From Flavobacteriales bacterium UBA6772 (GTDB taxonomy: Bacteria; Bacteroidota; Bacteroidia; Flavobacteriales; Flavobacteriaceae), in assembly GCA_905181765.1 (NCBI GenBank), contig CAJIYW010000005.1, positions 119,837-183,836 on the forward strand: a stretch of 64,000 bases of DNA, in the 5' to 3' direction. The notes under the pieces are model-generated. The model did no database searches and was not told the DNA's origin. It saw only the letters and a program-made list of their open reading frames with translations. The translations under genes were made by a program, and so were the position numbers. This document shows positions 1-9,707 of the stretch, in pieces; the first letter of the stretch is position 1; each line of letters starts with the position of its first letter.

Positions 1-2026
1 ATAAACCAATTTTATATTATCCTTTAGATTCTTGGTTTATTAAAGTAACCGATGTAAAAGACAGAATGCACAGTTTAAACAAAACCATTAACTGGAAACC
101 AGAGTCTACAGGAACTGGGCGTTTTGGAAACTGGTTGGCAAATGCAAATGATTGGAATTTATCGCGATCTAGATATTGGGGAATTCCGTTACCAATCTGG
201 AGAACAGAAGATGGTAAAGAAGAAATTTGTGTAGGTTCTGTTGAAGAATTAAAAAATGAGATGGCAAAAGCTGTTGCAGCTGGCGTTTTAGCAAAAGATA
301 TTTTTGAAGATTTTGAAGTTGGAAATAATTCTGAAGAAAACTACGCAAAAATAGATTTACATAAGAATATTGTAGATGAAATAGTATTAGTTTCTGCTTC
401 GGGACAGCCAATGAAACGTGAAAGCGATTTAATTGATGTTTGGTTCGATTCTGGTTCTATGCCTTATGCGCAATGGCATTATCCGTTTGAAAATAAACAG
501 AAAATTGATGAAAATGAATCTTTTCCAGCAGATTTTATTGCAGAAGGAGTAGACCAAACAAGAGGTTGGTTCTATACCTTACATGCAATTTCAACGATGG
601 TTTTTGATTCTGTAGCGTATAAAAACGTAGTTTCTAACGGTTTGGTTTTAGATAAAAATGGACATAAAATGTCTAAACGTTTAGGAAATGCAACAGATCC
701 TTTTACAACATTATCAACATACGGTGCAGATGCAACCCGATGGTATATGATTGCAAATGCAAATCCTTGGGATAATTTAAAATTTGATTTAGACGGAATT
801 GAAGAGGTGAAACGTAAGTTTTTCGGAACATTATATAATACGTATTCATTTTTTACTTTATACACAAATATTGATGGTTTTTCATACGAAGAAGCAGACA
901 TTCCTTTAGAAAAAAGACCAGAATTAGACCGTTGGATTTTATCAGAATTACACACTTTAATTCATAAAGTAGATAAATTTTATGAAGCATACGAACCTAC
1001 AAGAGCTGCAAGAGCAATATCAGATTTTACACAAGATTATGTAAGTAACTGGTATGTTCGTTTGAGCAGAAGACGTTTTTGGAAAGGAGATTACCAGACA
1101 GATAAAATTTCTGCGTATCAAACTTTGTATACTGTATGAATACAATCGCAAAATTAGGCGCACCAATTGCACCGTTTTTTATGGATCGATTGTATCAAGA
1201 TTTAAACGCTGTAACGAAGAAAGAAACCTCAGAAAGTATTCATTTAGCAGATTTTCCTGTGTATAATGAAAGCTTTGTAGATAAAGGCTTAGAGCACAAA
1301 ATGGAAAGTGCACAAACCATCTCTTCTTTAGTACTTTCTTTAAGAGCAAAAGAGAAGATAAAAGTAAGACAACCACTTCAAAAAATAATGATTCCTGTTG
1401 ACAGTGTAGCGCAAAAAGAGGCTATTTTAGCTGTTGCAGACCTAATTAAGAATGAGGTAAATATTAAAGAAATTCAGATTTTAGACGATGCATCAGAGAT
1501 CTTAATCAAACAAATTAAACCTAATTTTAAAACGTTAGGTCCTAAATTTGGAAAAGATATGCGTTTTGTTGCCGCTGAAATTCAAAAATTCAACCAAGAA
1601 GATATTAACAAAATAGAAAAAGATAAACACATTTCTATTGAGGTTAACGAGAAAAATATTATTTTGGATGTCTCGGATGTAGAAATATCATCTAAAGATA
1701 TAGAAGGTTGGTTGGTTGCAAATGAAGGTTTGTTAACAGTTGCTTTAGATGTTACTATCTCTGAAGAGTTGCGTAAAGAAGGAGTTGCCAGAGAATTGGT
1801 AAACAGAATTCAAAACGCAAGAAAAGATACAGGTTTAGAAGTAACAGATAAAATTAAGTTGACAATTTTAAATTTTGAAAACTTACAAAAATCTATTTCT
1901 GATAATAAAGAATATATTATGAGTGAAACATTAACTAAGGAATTGGTTTTTGTAGATGAATTAAGCAATGGTACAGAAATTGAATTTGATACCATTAAAA
2001 GTAGAATATTAATCGAAAAAATGTAA
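1..2026 (+). CDS. ileS: Isoleucyl-tRNA synthetase, 5'-truncated by window edge, one frameshift
   Basis: Charges tRNA-Ile with isoleucine in the cytoplasm. The frame is open to base 1, so the N-terminal HIGH region lies outside and about 675 residues of a normally ~1,100-residue class I enzyme are visible. Seen: DVWFDSGS (near 437-460), [11 protein letters not shown] (near 541-575), the KMSKR loop (666-680) and the C-terminal anticodon-binding half. The frame breaks near 1134: the first part stops at 1137-1139 after YQTLYTV, while restoring one T gives [20 protein letters not shown] and an uninterrupted C-terminus to 2026. An essential gene broken once in mid-domain is more likely a sequence error than a real mutation. 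The DksA-like gene begins five bases after the stop and is probably co-transcribed. Confidence 0.95.
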
Positions 2027-2030
2027 TAGT

Positions 2031-2408
2031 ATGTTGGACGTTAAATTAAGATATTCAGACGAAGATTTACAGGAGTTCAGAGTAATTATTGATCAAAAAA
2101 TAACAAGAGCAGAGGCAGATTTAGCCTCATTAGAGAGTGCTTATAAAAATAATGCAGGAAACGGCACAGATGATACATCACCGTCATTTAAATCTTTTGA
2201 CGAAGGTTCTGAAGTAATGAGCAAAGAAGCTAATGTGCAACTTGCCATAAGACAAGAGAAGTTCATTAGAGATCTTAAAAATGCCTTATTGCGAATAGAT
2301 AATAAGACCTACGGTATTTGTAGAGTTACACGTAAATTAATTCAAAAAGAACGTTTAAAACTAGTGCCTCATGCTACTTTAAGTATTGAAGCAAAACGCA
2401 AACAATAA
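2031..2408 (+). CDS. DksA/TraR-family regulator lacking the zinc-finger cysteines
   Basis: A 125-residue protein of the DksA/TraR class, which binds in the RNA polymerase secondary channel and modulates initiation. Seen: a coiled-coil-like N-terminal half, a conserved-looking acidic stretch around residues 48-60, and a C-terminal YGICRVTRKLIQKERL where the C4 zinc finger should be. Only one cysteine remains, so zinc is unlikely to be bound; from general knowledge, Bacteroidota copies often lack the full cysteine set. It follows ileS by five bases and precedes a strong terminator, so it is probably the last gene of that transcript. Family assignment is good; regulatory targets are unknown. Confidence 0.85.
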   Translation: MLDVKLRYSDEDLQEFRVIIDQKITRAEADLASLESAYKNNAGNGTDDTSPSFKSFDEGSEVMSKEANVQLAIRQEKFIRDLKNALLRIDNKTYGICRVTRKLIQKERLKLVPHATLSIEAKRKQ

Positions 2409-2413
2409 CATTT

Positions 2414-2440
2414 AAAAAGCTTCCAAATGGAAGCTTTTTT
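2414..2440 (+). terminator. Rho-independent terminator after the DksA-like gene
   Basis: Perfect 11-bp stem (AAAAAGCTTCC / GGAAGCTTTTT) with an AAAT loop and a T run, six bases after the stop codon. It closes the ileS-dksA-like transcript. Confidence 0.85.
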
Positions 2441-2497
2441 AGTATTATAAACAGTAGTTAGTTTATTGGATTGCTCAACTAAAATAAAATGTAGTTA

Positions 2498-3139
2498 ATG
2501 GATATTGGTAAGAATATTTTACTTAAAATACTGCCTTTCTTTTTTCTGATGTCTAGTGGTGCTTTCTCTCAAAAAAAAATCATAAAAAAGCTTACAACCA
2601 ACACTAAAGAAATAGCTATTTTTACTAAGGGTTTGGATGATTTGGTTTTAGAAAATTCAACTTCTGAATTCATAGAAATTTTGTTATATGCAGAAGACCC
2701 AAATAAGCAGCACATTGTAATTGAAGAAAAAAGCACCAAAACTGACATAAAATTTAAGATTCCCGTTTTTAAAAGTGAAGACGCTGTCTTTAGGAAGTAC
2801 ATTACAAAAAGATTAAAAAGAGCATCGGTAACTATTAAAATTCCAAAAAATAAGGAGGTTTCTATTTTTGGAGAACATATAAATATTTCTTCTAAAAGCT
2901 ACAATGGGAACTTAAATGTTTTGATAGAAAAAGGCATTGTTAAGTTAGACACCATCCAGCAAAACCTGGTCTTAAAAATGTATGAAGGAAACCTGTTTGG
3001 AGTGCTTAAAAAATCAAATTTAACAATAGCTTCTAAGATTGGTAAAATAAAAATAGATGCTGTTTTTTATAAAAAAAAGTATAAAGAAAACAGAACGGAT
3101 ACGAAGCAAAGAAATAGCAATTACTACATTAAAAGGTAA
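2498..3139 (+). CDS. Exported protein of unknown function
   Basis: 213 residues beginning with a hydrophobic signal peptide (about residues 8-24, cleavage probably after GAFS). The mature part is lysine-rich and predicted mostly beta, with short repeated strand-like segments (SEFIEILLYAED, ASVTIKIPKNKEVSIFGEHI, SYNGNLNVLIEKGIVKLDTI) reminiscent of DUF4097-type adhesin-like beta-helices, but I cannot assign a family securely. It sits alone between the ileS transcript terminator and lspA; no catalytic motif is visible. Confidence 0.6.
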   Translation: MDIGKNILLKILPFFFLMSSGAFSQKKIIKKLTTNTKEIAIFTKGLDDLVLENSTSEFIEILLYAEDPNKQHIVIEEKSTKTDIKFKIPVFKSEDAVFRKYITKRLKRASVTIKIPKNKEVSIFGEHINISSKSYNGNLNVLIEKGIVKLDTIQQNLVLKMYEGNLFGVLKKSNLTIASKIGKIKIDAVFYKKKYKENRTDTKQRNSNYYIKR

Positions 3140-3204
3140 TATTTTCTTAACACACCGATAAATCTAATAATAGTGTTATTTTTGTTATCATAAATTTAAA
3201 AAAA

Positions 3205-3801
3205 ATGTCAAAAAAGAAGCTGGCAATCTTTACTATAATTATTGCAATTTTATTAGATCAGATTATAAAAATCTATGTAAAAACGCACTTTATTTTGGGC
3301 GAAGAAGTAGTGTTTTTTGACTGGTTTAGAATCCATTTTACCGAGAACAACGGCATGGCAATGGGTTTTGAATTTGGTGGTAAAGCAGGAAAACTTTTTT
3401 TAACTTTATTTAGAGTGGTTGCTGTGTCTGCAATTATTTATTGGTTAATGGGTGCTATAAAAGCCAAAACACACAATGCTGTAATTGTGGCTATTTCTTT
3501 AATTTTTTCTGGGGCAGTAGGTAATATTATAGATTCTATTTTTTACGGAGTTATTTTTGACCACCCTACTCGCAGCCTAGCGAAAATGTTTCCAGAAAAT
3601 ACTACAGGAGAATTATTCTATGGGAAAGTAGTAGACATGTTTTATTTTCCGCTTTGGCAAGGAACTTTACCAGAATGGATTCCTTTTATGGGTGGAGAAT
3701 TCTTTACTTTCTTTCAGTACATATTTAATCCTGCAGATGCTTTTATTTCTGTTGGTGTTGCTTTGTTATTTATTTTTAGCAAACAAGCGTTTCCAAAATA
3801 A
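3205..3801 (+). CDS. lspA: Lipoprotein signal peptidase (signal peptidase II)
   Basis: Inner-membrane aspartyl protease that removes the signal peptide of prolipoproteins after lipid attachment. 198 residues, slightly longer than the usual ~165. Seen: four hydrophobic segments, the conserved FTENNGMAMGFEFGG region (residues ~46-60), the first catalytic aspartate in VGNIIDSIFYG (~110-120) and the second in FNPADAFISVG near the C-terminus. A TATTTTTG -7-like element lies at 3177-3184, giving a short leader. This window alone holds several substrates (HMA, beta-helix and DUF5689 lipoproteins). Confidence 0.93.
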   Translation: MSKKKLAIFTIIIAILLDQIIKIYVKTHFILGEEVVFFDWFRIHFTENNGMAMGFEFGGKAGKLFLTLFRVVAVSAIIYWLMGAIKAKTHNAVIVAISLIFSGAVGNIIDSIFYGVIFDHPTRSLAKMFPENTTGELFYGKVVDMFYFPLWQGTLPEWIPFMGGEFFTFFQYIFNPADAFISVGVALLFIFSKQAFPK

Positions 3802-3966
3802 GGGTACTAGTTATTTTTTAGAGAAAATTAGGAGATGCGAATTTTATGCGTTCTTAAAAAGAGGTTTTTTTAGAATGGTTATCTAAAGGGTGTCTATTTT
3901 CCTCTAAATTTCAAAGACTCTCTATGAATTCAGTTTATCAATTATAAATTTGCGTAATTTCGTAGC

Positions 3967-5759
3967 ATGGCCACATCCCTTAGAACTTCAAGTAAAAACC
4001 TTACCAAATGAACCTGGTGTTTATCAATATTTTGATAAAAATGAGGTAATTATTTATATTGGGAAAGCTAAAAACTTAAAGAAAAGAGTTTCTTCTTATT
4101 TTTCAAAAACGCATGAAAACGGCAAGACCAAGGTTTTAGTAACTAAAATTGTAAGTATAAAACATATTGTTGTAGAAACTGAAACGGATGCTTTATTACT
4201 AGAAAACAATCTTATAAAAAAACACAAGCCACGGTATAATATTTTATTAAAAGACGATAAAACATACCCTTGGATTTGTATAAAAAAAGAACGATTCCCT
4301 AGAATTTTTATGACACGTAGGGTTATAAAAGACGGTTCGGAATACTTTGGACCTTATACTTCTATAAAAACCGTTCGAATTTTATTAGATTTAATAAAAG
4401 AGCTGTATCCTTTAAGAACTTGCACGTATGACTTAAGCCATCAAAATATAAATGAAGGCAAATATAAGGTCTGTTTAGAATACCATTTAAAAAATTGCAA
4501 AGGAGCTTGTGAAAATTTAGAAACAGAAAGTCATTATAACAACTCTATAAAAGCCATTAGAAATATTATTAAAGGAAACTTTAAAGAAGGTTTAGAGAAG
4601 TTTCAAGAAATGATGCTGGTATGTGCAGAAAAAATGGAGTTTGAAGAAGCTCAAAAAATTAAAGAGAAACTAAGCTTATTAGGCAATTATCAATCGAAGA
4701 GTACCATTATAAATCCTGCTATAAATAATGTAGATGTTTTTTCTATTATTTCTGACGAAACGCATGGTTACGCAAACTTTTTAAAAATTTCTAATGGTGC
4801 TATTATTCAATCTCATACTACAGAAATTAAGAAAAAATTAGCCGAAACAGATACAGAATTATTAACGCATTTTATTGTTGAAATAAGACAGCGTTTTAAT
4901 TCTATTTCTCCGGAAATTTATGTGCCTTTTAATGTGAATTTGGGTGGAATAGTAAAAGTAACGATTCCTAAATTGGGAGATAAAAAACGCATTGTAGAAC
5001 TTTCTGAAAGAAATGCAAAATATTACCGGCAAGAGCAATTTAAACAGACACAAATTGTAGATCCAGAGCGGCATGTAAAAAGGATTATGGCGCAGATGAA
5101 AAAAGATTTGCGTTTGCATGTAGAACCACGTCATATAGAATGTTTTGATAATTCTAATATTCAAGGAACGCATCCTGTTGCAGCTTGTGTAGTTTTTAGA
5201 GATGGGAAACCAAGTAAAAAAGAGTACAGACATTACAACATAAAAACGGTTGTAGGGCCAGATGACTTTGGCTTCTATGGAAGAGGTGGTTTTTAGACGT
5301 TACAAGCGCTTATTGGAAGAAGAACAGACTTTACCACAATTAATTATTGTAGATGGTGGAAAGGGCCAGTTATCATCTGGGTTAAAAGCTTTAGAAGATT
5401 TGGGTTTGCGTGGTAAAATAGCCATTATTGGGATTGCTAAAAGATTAGAGGAAATTTATTATCCAGATGACCCTATTCCGTTATACTTAGATAAAAAATC
5501 TGAAACCTTAAAGATTACACAATATTTAAGAAACGAAGCGCATAGATTTGGAATTACCTTTCATAGAAACAAACGAAGTAAAAGCGCTATAAAATCTGAG
5601 TTAGAGCAAATTCCTGATGTGGGTGTGCAAACAATTACAACTTTATTACGTAAGTTTAAATCGGCAAAACGCGTGAAAGAAGCTTCATTAGAAGAATTAA
5701 AATCAGAAATTGGGCATGCTAGAGCGGTAAAAGTTTACACCTTTTATCACAAAAAATAA
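3967..5759 (+). CDS. uvrC: Excinuclease ABC subunit C, frameshifted
   Basis: Makes the dual incisions of nucleotide-excision repair with UvrAB. Seen: N-terminal GIY-YIG domain (LPNEPGVYQYFD ... IIYIGKAKNLKKRV), a UVR motif around MEFEEAQKIKEKLSLL, the RNase H-like C-terminal nuclease region (HIECFDNSNIQGTHPVAACVVF) and helix-hairpin-helix repeats at the end; about 600 residues as expected. One extra G near 5272 breaks GPDDF/ASMEEVVFRRY; removing it joins both parts. The main frame extends back to a TTG at 3950, but that lies inside a TAAATTTG -7 element (3945-3952). The likelier start is ATG 3967, which needs one more one-base error within the first codons. Confidence 0.93.
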
Positions 5760-5783
5760 GCAGACTTTTTTTAATTTTAAAGC

Positions 5784-5815
5784 AAAAAAAAACCATGAAA
5801 TTAATCATGGTTTTT
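5784..5815. terminator. Bidirectional terminator between uvrC and the phosphate transporter
   Basis: 11-bp inverted repeat (AAAAACCATGA / TCATGGTTTTT) with an AATTAA loop, A-rich on one side and T-rich on the other, between two convergent genes. It can end both transcripts. Confidence 0.8.
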
Positions 5816-5834
5816 AAATAGTTACTCTTATTTC

Positions 5835-8087
5835 TTAGTCATTTTGTTTTGTACTTAAATAGAATTCTTCATAGGTATTTAGAAGGTTCATTAAGCCAGA
5901 AATTAAATCTTTAGTTTCTAGCAGTAAACTAAAGTAAAGTGTTGTGTTTTTAGGACTTGTTTCATCTGTTCTAATTCTAGCAACTTGCTTTTCTATAGAT
6001 GTTGTAACGTTTGTAAACAACTCTTGCTTTTCAATTAAAATTTCACCTAAATTATCAAAAGTTCTTTTTTCAAAAACATCTGCCACCTTTAATAATAAAG
6101 CAGATAATTCTTCATCTATTTGCTTCAGATCATTTAATTGTCCTTTCTTTAAGTTTTTATGATTGTTGTTTACGTGCTTGTAACTAGCTCTAGAAATATA
6201 ACTAATAGATTGTGCAACGTCTTGTAAATAACCTAAGACCATAATATAAAACCTACTTGCTTGCACAGAAGTTTCATCTAATGATTTGATAAAATAGAAA
6301 ACACCATCTTTTAATGAATCAATTTCATCATTTAACTTACCAACATGTTTGTCTGTTTTACGTAACTTATTTAAATCATGTTTTGCTAAATCATCTACCA
6401 CATTGGTGTATAATTTATTTACTCTATTTGCAACGCTAGAAATATGATCTGCACTTTCTTCAATTACACCATTTATAGTAATTAATTCTGCTCTTTCAAT
6501 ATAAACTTGTTGTTTTTCTTCCTTCTTTCTTCTTCTATGAATTAAAGTGTTTCTTCCAATTAGAAAAGTAACTACTGCTAATAAAATAGGAATCATGACC
6601 ATATCATAACTAATTAGATATGCAACTAAAGCTGCAGCTAAAAACGCAGTAATAGCGGTTAAAAACCAACCACCAATTACGTTTAAAACACCTGCTACTC
6701 TATATACTGCACTTTCTCTACCCCAAGCTCTGTCTGCTAAAGAAGTACCCATTGCTACCATAAAAGTTACATACGTTGTAGATAATGGTAATTTCATTGA
6801 TGTTGCAATAGATATTAAGATACCTGCAACAATTAAATTTACAGCTGCTCTTACCATATCAAAAGCAGGTAATTCATAGGTTTTGTCTTTTGGTAATGCT
6901 ATAACTGGTTTCGTAAATTTTGAATCTATAAAAGCCAAAGTTGGTTTTGGTATTACAAATCTAATTCCAGCATTTATTGTCATAGCTAATCTTACGGTAA
7001 CTCTAGATAAAGGATTTGGCTTAAATTTTTCATGCCCTTCTCCTTGTCTAGATAAATCGATACCTGTTTTAATTACATTTTTAGCTTTGCTAGAAGTCCA
7101 TAAAGTAACTACCATAATTGCACCAGCTAATAACAATAGCCAAACATTAGAAGGTACTTTTTTAGCTAAAACACCCATAGAGAATGCATCTGCAGAAACA
7201 CCTGAAACACTCCAAGCTTCATAAGAATTCCAAGCAGCAATTGGCACCCCAACAAAGTTTACCAAATCGTTTCCAGAGAAAGCCATTGCTAAAGAAAAAG
7301 TTCCTATTCCAATAATTAATTTTAAGATATTAATTTTAAATGCTTGTATTAGAATTTGAGATATAATTGCCCAAACTACAAAACTACCAGCAATTATTAA
7401 TATTGTATTTCCTTCAATTAAAAACTTAACATCTTTATAAAAAGGCGTTCCTTTCATTCCTTTTATAATAATAAAGTAGGTAATAGCAGTAATTGCAAAA
7501 CCACCAAATAATGCACTAATATAAGTGGGTCTCTTGTCAAAATTAAATGAATAAATTACTCTTGAAACAAATTGTACAATAGCACCAACTGAAAAAGCAA
7601 CAACTACAGAGAGTAGAATTCCGAGAATAATTTTAGTTGCTGTTTCATGATTTATATAGTTCCAAAGATCTGAAAAAGTTTGTGTATCATTTGTAGAAAT
7701 CTTTATTAGAGAAATACAAACGGCAGCACCTAGCAATTCAAATACAATAGAAACTGTTGTAGATGTTGGCATACCTAATGAATTAAAGATATCTAATAAA
7801 AGAATGTCTGTAATCATTACTGCCATAAAAATAATCATGATGTCTTGGAACATAAACATGCTAGGATTAAAAATCCCTTTACGCGCAACTTCCATCATAC
7901 CACTAGATGTTATTGCTCCCATGAATACACCTAAACTGGCAATAATCATAATATTTCTTACAGATATTGCTTTTGAGCCAATTGCTGAATTTAAAAAATT
8001 TACAGCATCGTTACTAACTCCTACTACTAAATCTACAATAGCTAATACAGCTAAAGCAACTAACATCAAAATATATGGATCTCCCAT
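5835..8087 (-). CDS. PiT-family inorganic phosphate transporter with C-terminal PhoU-like domain
   Basis: Inner-membrane phosphate symporter (PF01384 type) of 750 residues. The N-terminal half has the PiT signature region (VVGVSNDAVNFLNSAIG, residues ~21-37) and many hydrophobic helices; a second GNDLVNFVGVPIAAW block (about 265-280) is the inverted repeat typical of PiT carriers. Residues ~520-750 are soluble, helical and charged (VNKLYTNVVDDLAKHDLNKLRK, LKQIDEELSALLLKVADVF), resembling the PhoU/DUF47 regulators that in other bacteria are separate proteins. The downstream neighbour on the same strand side is an OprP-type porin, which supports phosphate as substrate. A TAAATTTG -7 element on the minus strand (8112-8119) is preceded by Pho-box-like repeats. 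Confidence 0.93.
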   Translation of the reverse strand: MGDPYILMLVALAVLAIVDLVVGVSNDAVNFLNSAIGSKAISVRNIMIIASLGVFMGAITSSGMMEVARKGIFNPSMFMFQDIMIIFMAVMITDILLLDIFNSLGMPTSTTVSIVFELLGAAVCISLIKISTNDTQTFSDLWNYINHETATKIILGILLSVVVAFSVGAIVQFVSRVIYSFNFDKRPTYISALFGGFAITAITYFIIIKGMKGTPFYKDVKFLIEGNTILIIAGSFVVWAIISQILIQAFKINILKLIIGIGTFSLAMAFSGNDLVNFVGVPIAAWNSYEAWSVSGVSADAFSMGVLAKKVPSNVWLLLLAGAIMVVTLWTSSKAKNVIKTGIDLSRQGEGHEKFKPNPLSRVTVRLAMTINAGIRFVIPKPTLAFIDSKFTKPVIALPKDKTYELPAFDMVRAAVNLIVAGILISIATSMKLPLSTTYVTFMVAMGTSLADRAWGRESAVYRVAGVLNVIGGWFLTAITAFLAAALVAYLISYDMVMIPILLAVVTFLIGRNTLIHRRRKKEEKQQVYIERAELITINGVIEESADHISSVANRVNKLYTNVVDDLAKHDLNKLRKTDKHVGKLNDEIDSLKDGVFYFIKSLDETSVQASRFYIMVLGYLQDVAQSISYISRASYKHVNNNHKNLKKGQLNDLKQIDEELSALLLKVADVFEKRTFDNLGEILIEKQELFTNVTTSIEKQVARIRTDETSPKNTTLYFSLLLETKDLISGLMNLLNTYEEFYLSTKQND

Positions 8088-8139
8088 TTTGTTTTATTAA
8101 ATTAAGTTAAGCAAATTTACAAACACAGAAAGTTATGAA

Positions 8140-8161
8140 TGTTACCTTTATGTTATGTTAC
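8140..8161 (-). promoter_or_regulatory. Putative Pho-box repeats upstream of the PiT transporter
   Basis: On the plus strand TGTTAC (8140-8145) and TGTTAT (8151-8156) are 11 bp apart, with a further TGTTAC at 8156-8161. Read on the minus strand these are GTAACA/ATAACA units, like the TTAACA-type direct repeats recognised by PhoP/PhoB-family regulators. They lie about 20 bp upstream of the TAAATTTG element. Inference from pattern and from two matching arrays nearby. Confidence 0.45.
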
Positions 8162-8166
8162 GTATA

Positions 8167-9375
8167 TTAAAAATGAATATCTACTTGCACTCTATACAGT
8201 AATTGATTCGTTTTAAAACCAATGTCTGTATAGCTTAAATCTGTTTGAACCTTTAAACTGTGCCCTGCAATGTACTTAGATAAGCCCAAAGTATATTGAT
8301 TTTCACTACCTTTTCCAGTAATTTCTTTGTCTAAAGATATATTTGTGTAACGTCCAGAAAGTTCTACGGTTTTAGATACTAAATATCCGGTTTGTATATT
8401 TAAACCATTTCCTACTTGTACCTCATCACCTGTTAAACTTCCGTCGGAATTCTTTGCAAAAGCGTCGTCTGCAGTTCTATTTGCATATTCTGCCATTAAA
8501 GAAAATCCTTGGTGCTTATACATTGCGTCTAAAAATAATGTAGAAATATTTGTTGAATAAAAACCAGTATCATTCGTCATATAAGACCCTTGGTTACTTC
8601 GTGTTTTAGAAGCATTATTGTTAAAATCATATGCAACACCTAAAGATAATTTAGGGCTTGGCTCAAATTTTAAATCACTTCCTTTATAATCTCCTTTACT
8701 TTTAAAATCACCAAAAGGAAATAATTCTACTCTTGTGGTGTATTGATGACCGCCAAGATTACCTGTTGTAATATTTCTTCCTTCACCTTGGGCAATAGAA
8801 AATATTTCTTTTACTAAAAAAGTGTCAGTTAAATTAAAATGATGTCTTAACTGCACGCCCATATCTCTATCAATTGTAAACCTGCTGTTTAGCAAAGAAC
8901 GATCTACCTGTTGCAGGTTAGCAGAGGATATCACACGCTCTCTGTTTCCTGGTAGTTTTGTTTGCCCAAACCATAAGACAAAGTTTCCAGAGAAATTCCA
9001 TTTTAAAACGGCATCTAAAATATATCTTGGCGCATTACTTGTGTATTCTGAAGCACCAGATTGATCTCTGTTAGACAAACCTAATTCTACTTTGTATTTT
9101 AATTTTGGTGAAAATGCAAAACCATCAAATTTTAAACGAGAACGTCTAATTAACATGGAAGATTCTGGATTGGATAAACCATTATTTACATCCCATTTGC
9201 TAGTTGCAAGAGTTTGAAAACGAAGGCCAACCTTCATAGTCCAAGTGCTGTCTTGTCCTATTAAATTAAAGAGTCCTTTTCCAAATTTGGGAGCGTTTGA
9301 TTCTTGAGCATTGGCATTTAAAAACACACAAATACATCCTAAGATTACTACATTTCGCAGTTGATATAATTTCAT
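8167..9375 (-). CDS. OprP/OprO-type phosphate-selective outer-membrane porin
   Basis: Outer-membrane 16-stranded porin of the Porin_O_P family (PF07396), likely admitting phosphate or polyphosphate. About 402 residues from MKLYQLRNVV; I prefer this ATG (9375) to the one at 9399 because it starts a clean signal peptide ending in NANA. Seen: alternating beta strands, the family-typical start GLRFQTLATSKWD, RRSRLKFDGFAFSPKLKYKV, a FVLWFGQTKLPGNRE strand-turn and a C-terminal aromatic strand (LLYRVQVDIHF) for outer-membrane assembly. It lies directly upstream of the PiT transporter gene but has its own promoter region with three 11-bp-spaced TTAACA-like units and a 15-nt leader sequence complementary to a predicted upstream RNA. 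Confidence 0.9.
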   Translation of the reverse strand: MKLYQLRNVVILGCICVFLNANAQESNAPKFGKGLFNLIGQDSTWTMKVGLRFQTLATSKWDVNNGLSNPESSMLIRRSRLKFDGFAFSPKLKYKVELGLSNRDQSGASEYTSNAPRYILDAVLKWNFSGNFVLWFGQTKLPGNRERVISSANLQQVDRSLLNSRFTIDRDMGVQLRHHFNLTDTFLVKEIFSIAQGEGRNITTGNLGGHQYTTRVELFPFGDFKSKGDYKGSDLKFEPSPKLSLGVAYDFNNNASKTRSNQGSYMTNDTGFYSTNISTLFLDAMYKHQGFSLMAEYANRTADDAFAKNSDGSLTGDEVQVGNGLNIQTGYLVSKTVELSGRYTNISLDKEITGKGSENQYTLGLSKYIAGHSLKVQTDLSYTDIGFKTNQLLYRVQVDIHF

Positions 9376-9413
9376 TACTATTAGTTTTTGTCGCTGCAAA
9401 GAACTAATAATAA

Positions 9414-9441
9414 TGTTAAGGTAATGTTACCTAGAAGTTAC
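9414..9441 (-). promoter_or_regulatory. Three-unit putative Pho box upstream of the porin
   Basis: Plus-strand units TGTTAA (9414-9419), TGTTAC (9425-9430) and AGTTAC (9436-9441) repeat at exactly 11 bp, i.e. TTAACA/GTAACA/GTAACT on the transcribed strand. Seven bases separate the array from a TAGTTCTTTG element (9397-9406, minus strand), the same gap as in front of the TonB receptor at 9708. Confidence 0.5.
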
Positions 9442-9450
9442 TAAAACATA

Positions 9451-9538
9451 AAAAAACTGCCTTAGCTAAAGGCAGTTTGTCATATAAAATAGTCGACAAA
9501 AACTAATAAATTATAATGACTTTTTATCTCTAAAGATT
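9451..9538 (-). ncRNA. Candidate small RNA or attenuated leader upstream of the porin
   Basis: The 332 bases between the porin and the TonB receptor hold no gene. On the minus strand a 10-bp hairpin (arms 9454-9463 and 9469-9478) is followed by a T6 run (9456-9451), a classic intrinsic terminator facing the porin but with no gene before it. A CATATTTG -7-like element (9543-9550) could start a transcript near 9538. That RNA would contain 15 nt (9494-9508) perfectly complementary to the porin mRNA leader (9379-9393), ending three bases before the porin start codon. No family is recognised; promoter support is weak. Confidence 0.35.
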
Positions 9539-9655
9539 CCTACAAATATGCAACTTGAAGTTTAATTTAATGTTTTACTTAAATTAAAAAATAGTTAAGA
9601 GATCTTTCTAATTAACCTTTAATTGTTATTTCTATAATGCAACCATAATTTACAG

Positions 9656-9672
9656 CTAACATAGACTTAACA
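9656..9672 (+). promoter_or_regulatory. Putative Pho box upstream of the TonB receptor
   Basis: CTAACA (9656-9661) and TTAACA (9667-9672) are 11 bp apart; degenerate units continue upstream in phase (9645, 9634). Seven bases later comes TAGACTTTTG (9680-9689), the likely -7 region, and the ATG follows at 9708. Confidence 0.45.
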
Positions 9673-9707
9673 ATAGAGGTAGACTTTTGTGCAAGTAAAT
9701 TACAACT

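Noticed and set aside
3804..3949. Short frames and a long imperfect inverted repeat between lspA and uvrC
   Set aside because: No protein-like composition, and the pairing (TTTAGAG...CTCTAAA) has many mismatches and no T run; nothing beyond the uvrC promoter is supportable.
6883..8100. Plus-strand frames opposite the PiT transporter
   Set aside because: They mirror the hydrophobic helices of the real minus-strand gene and have no start context or family features.
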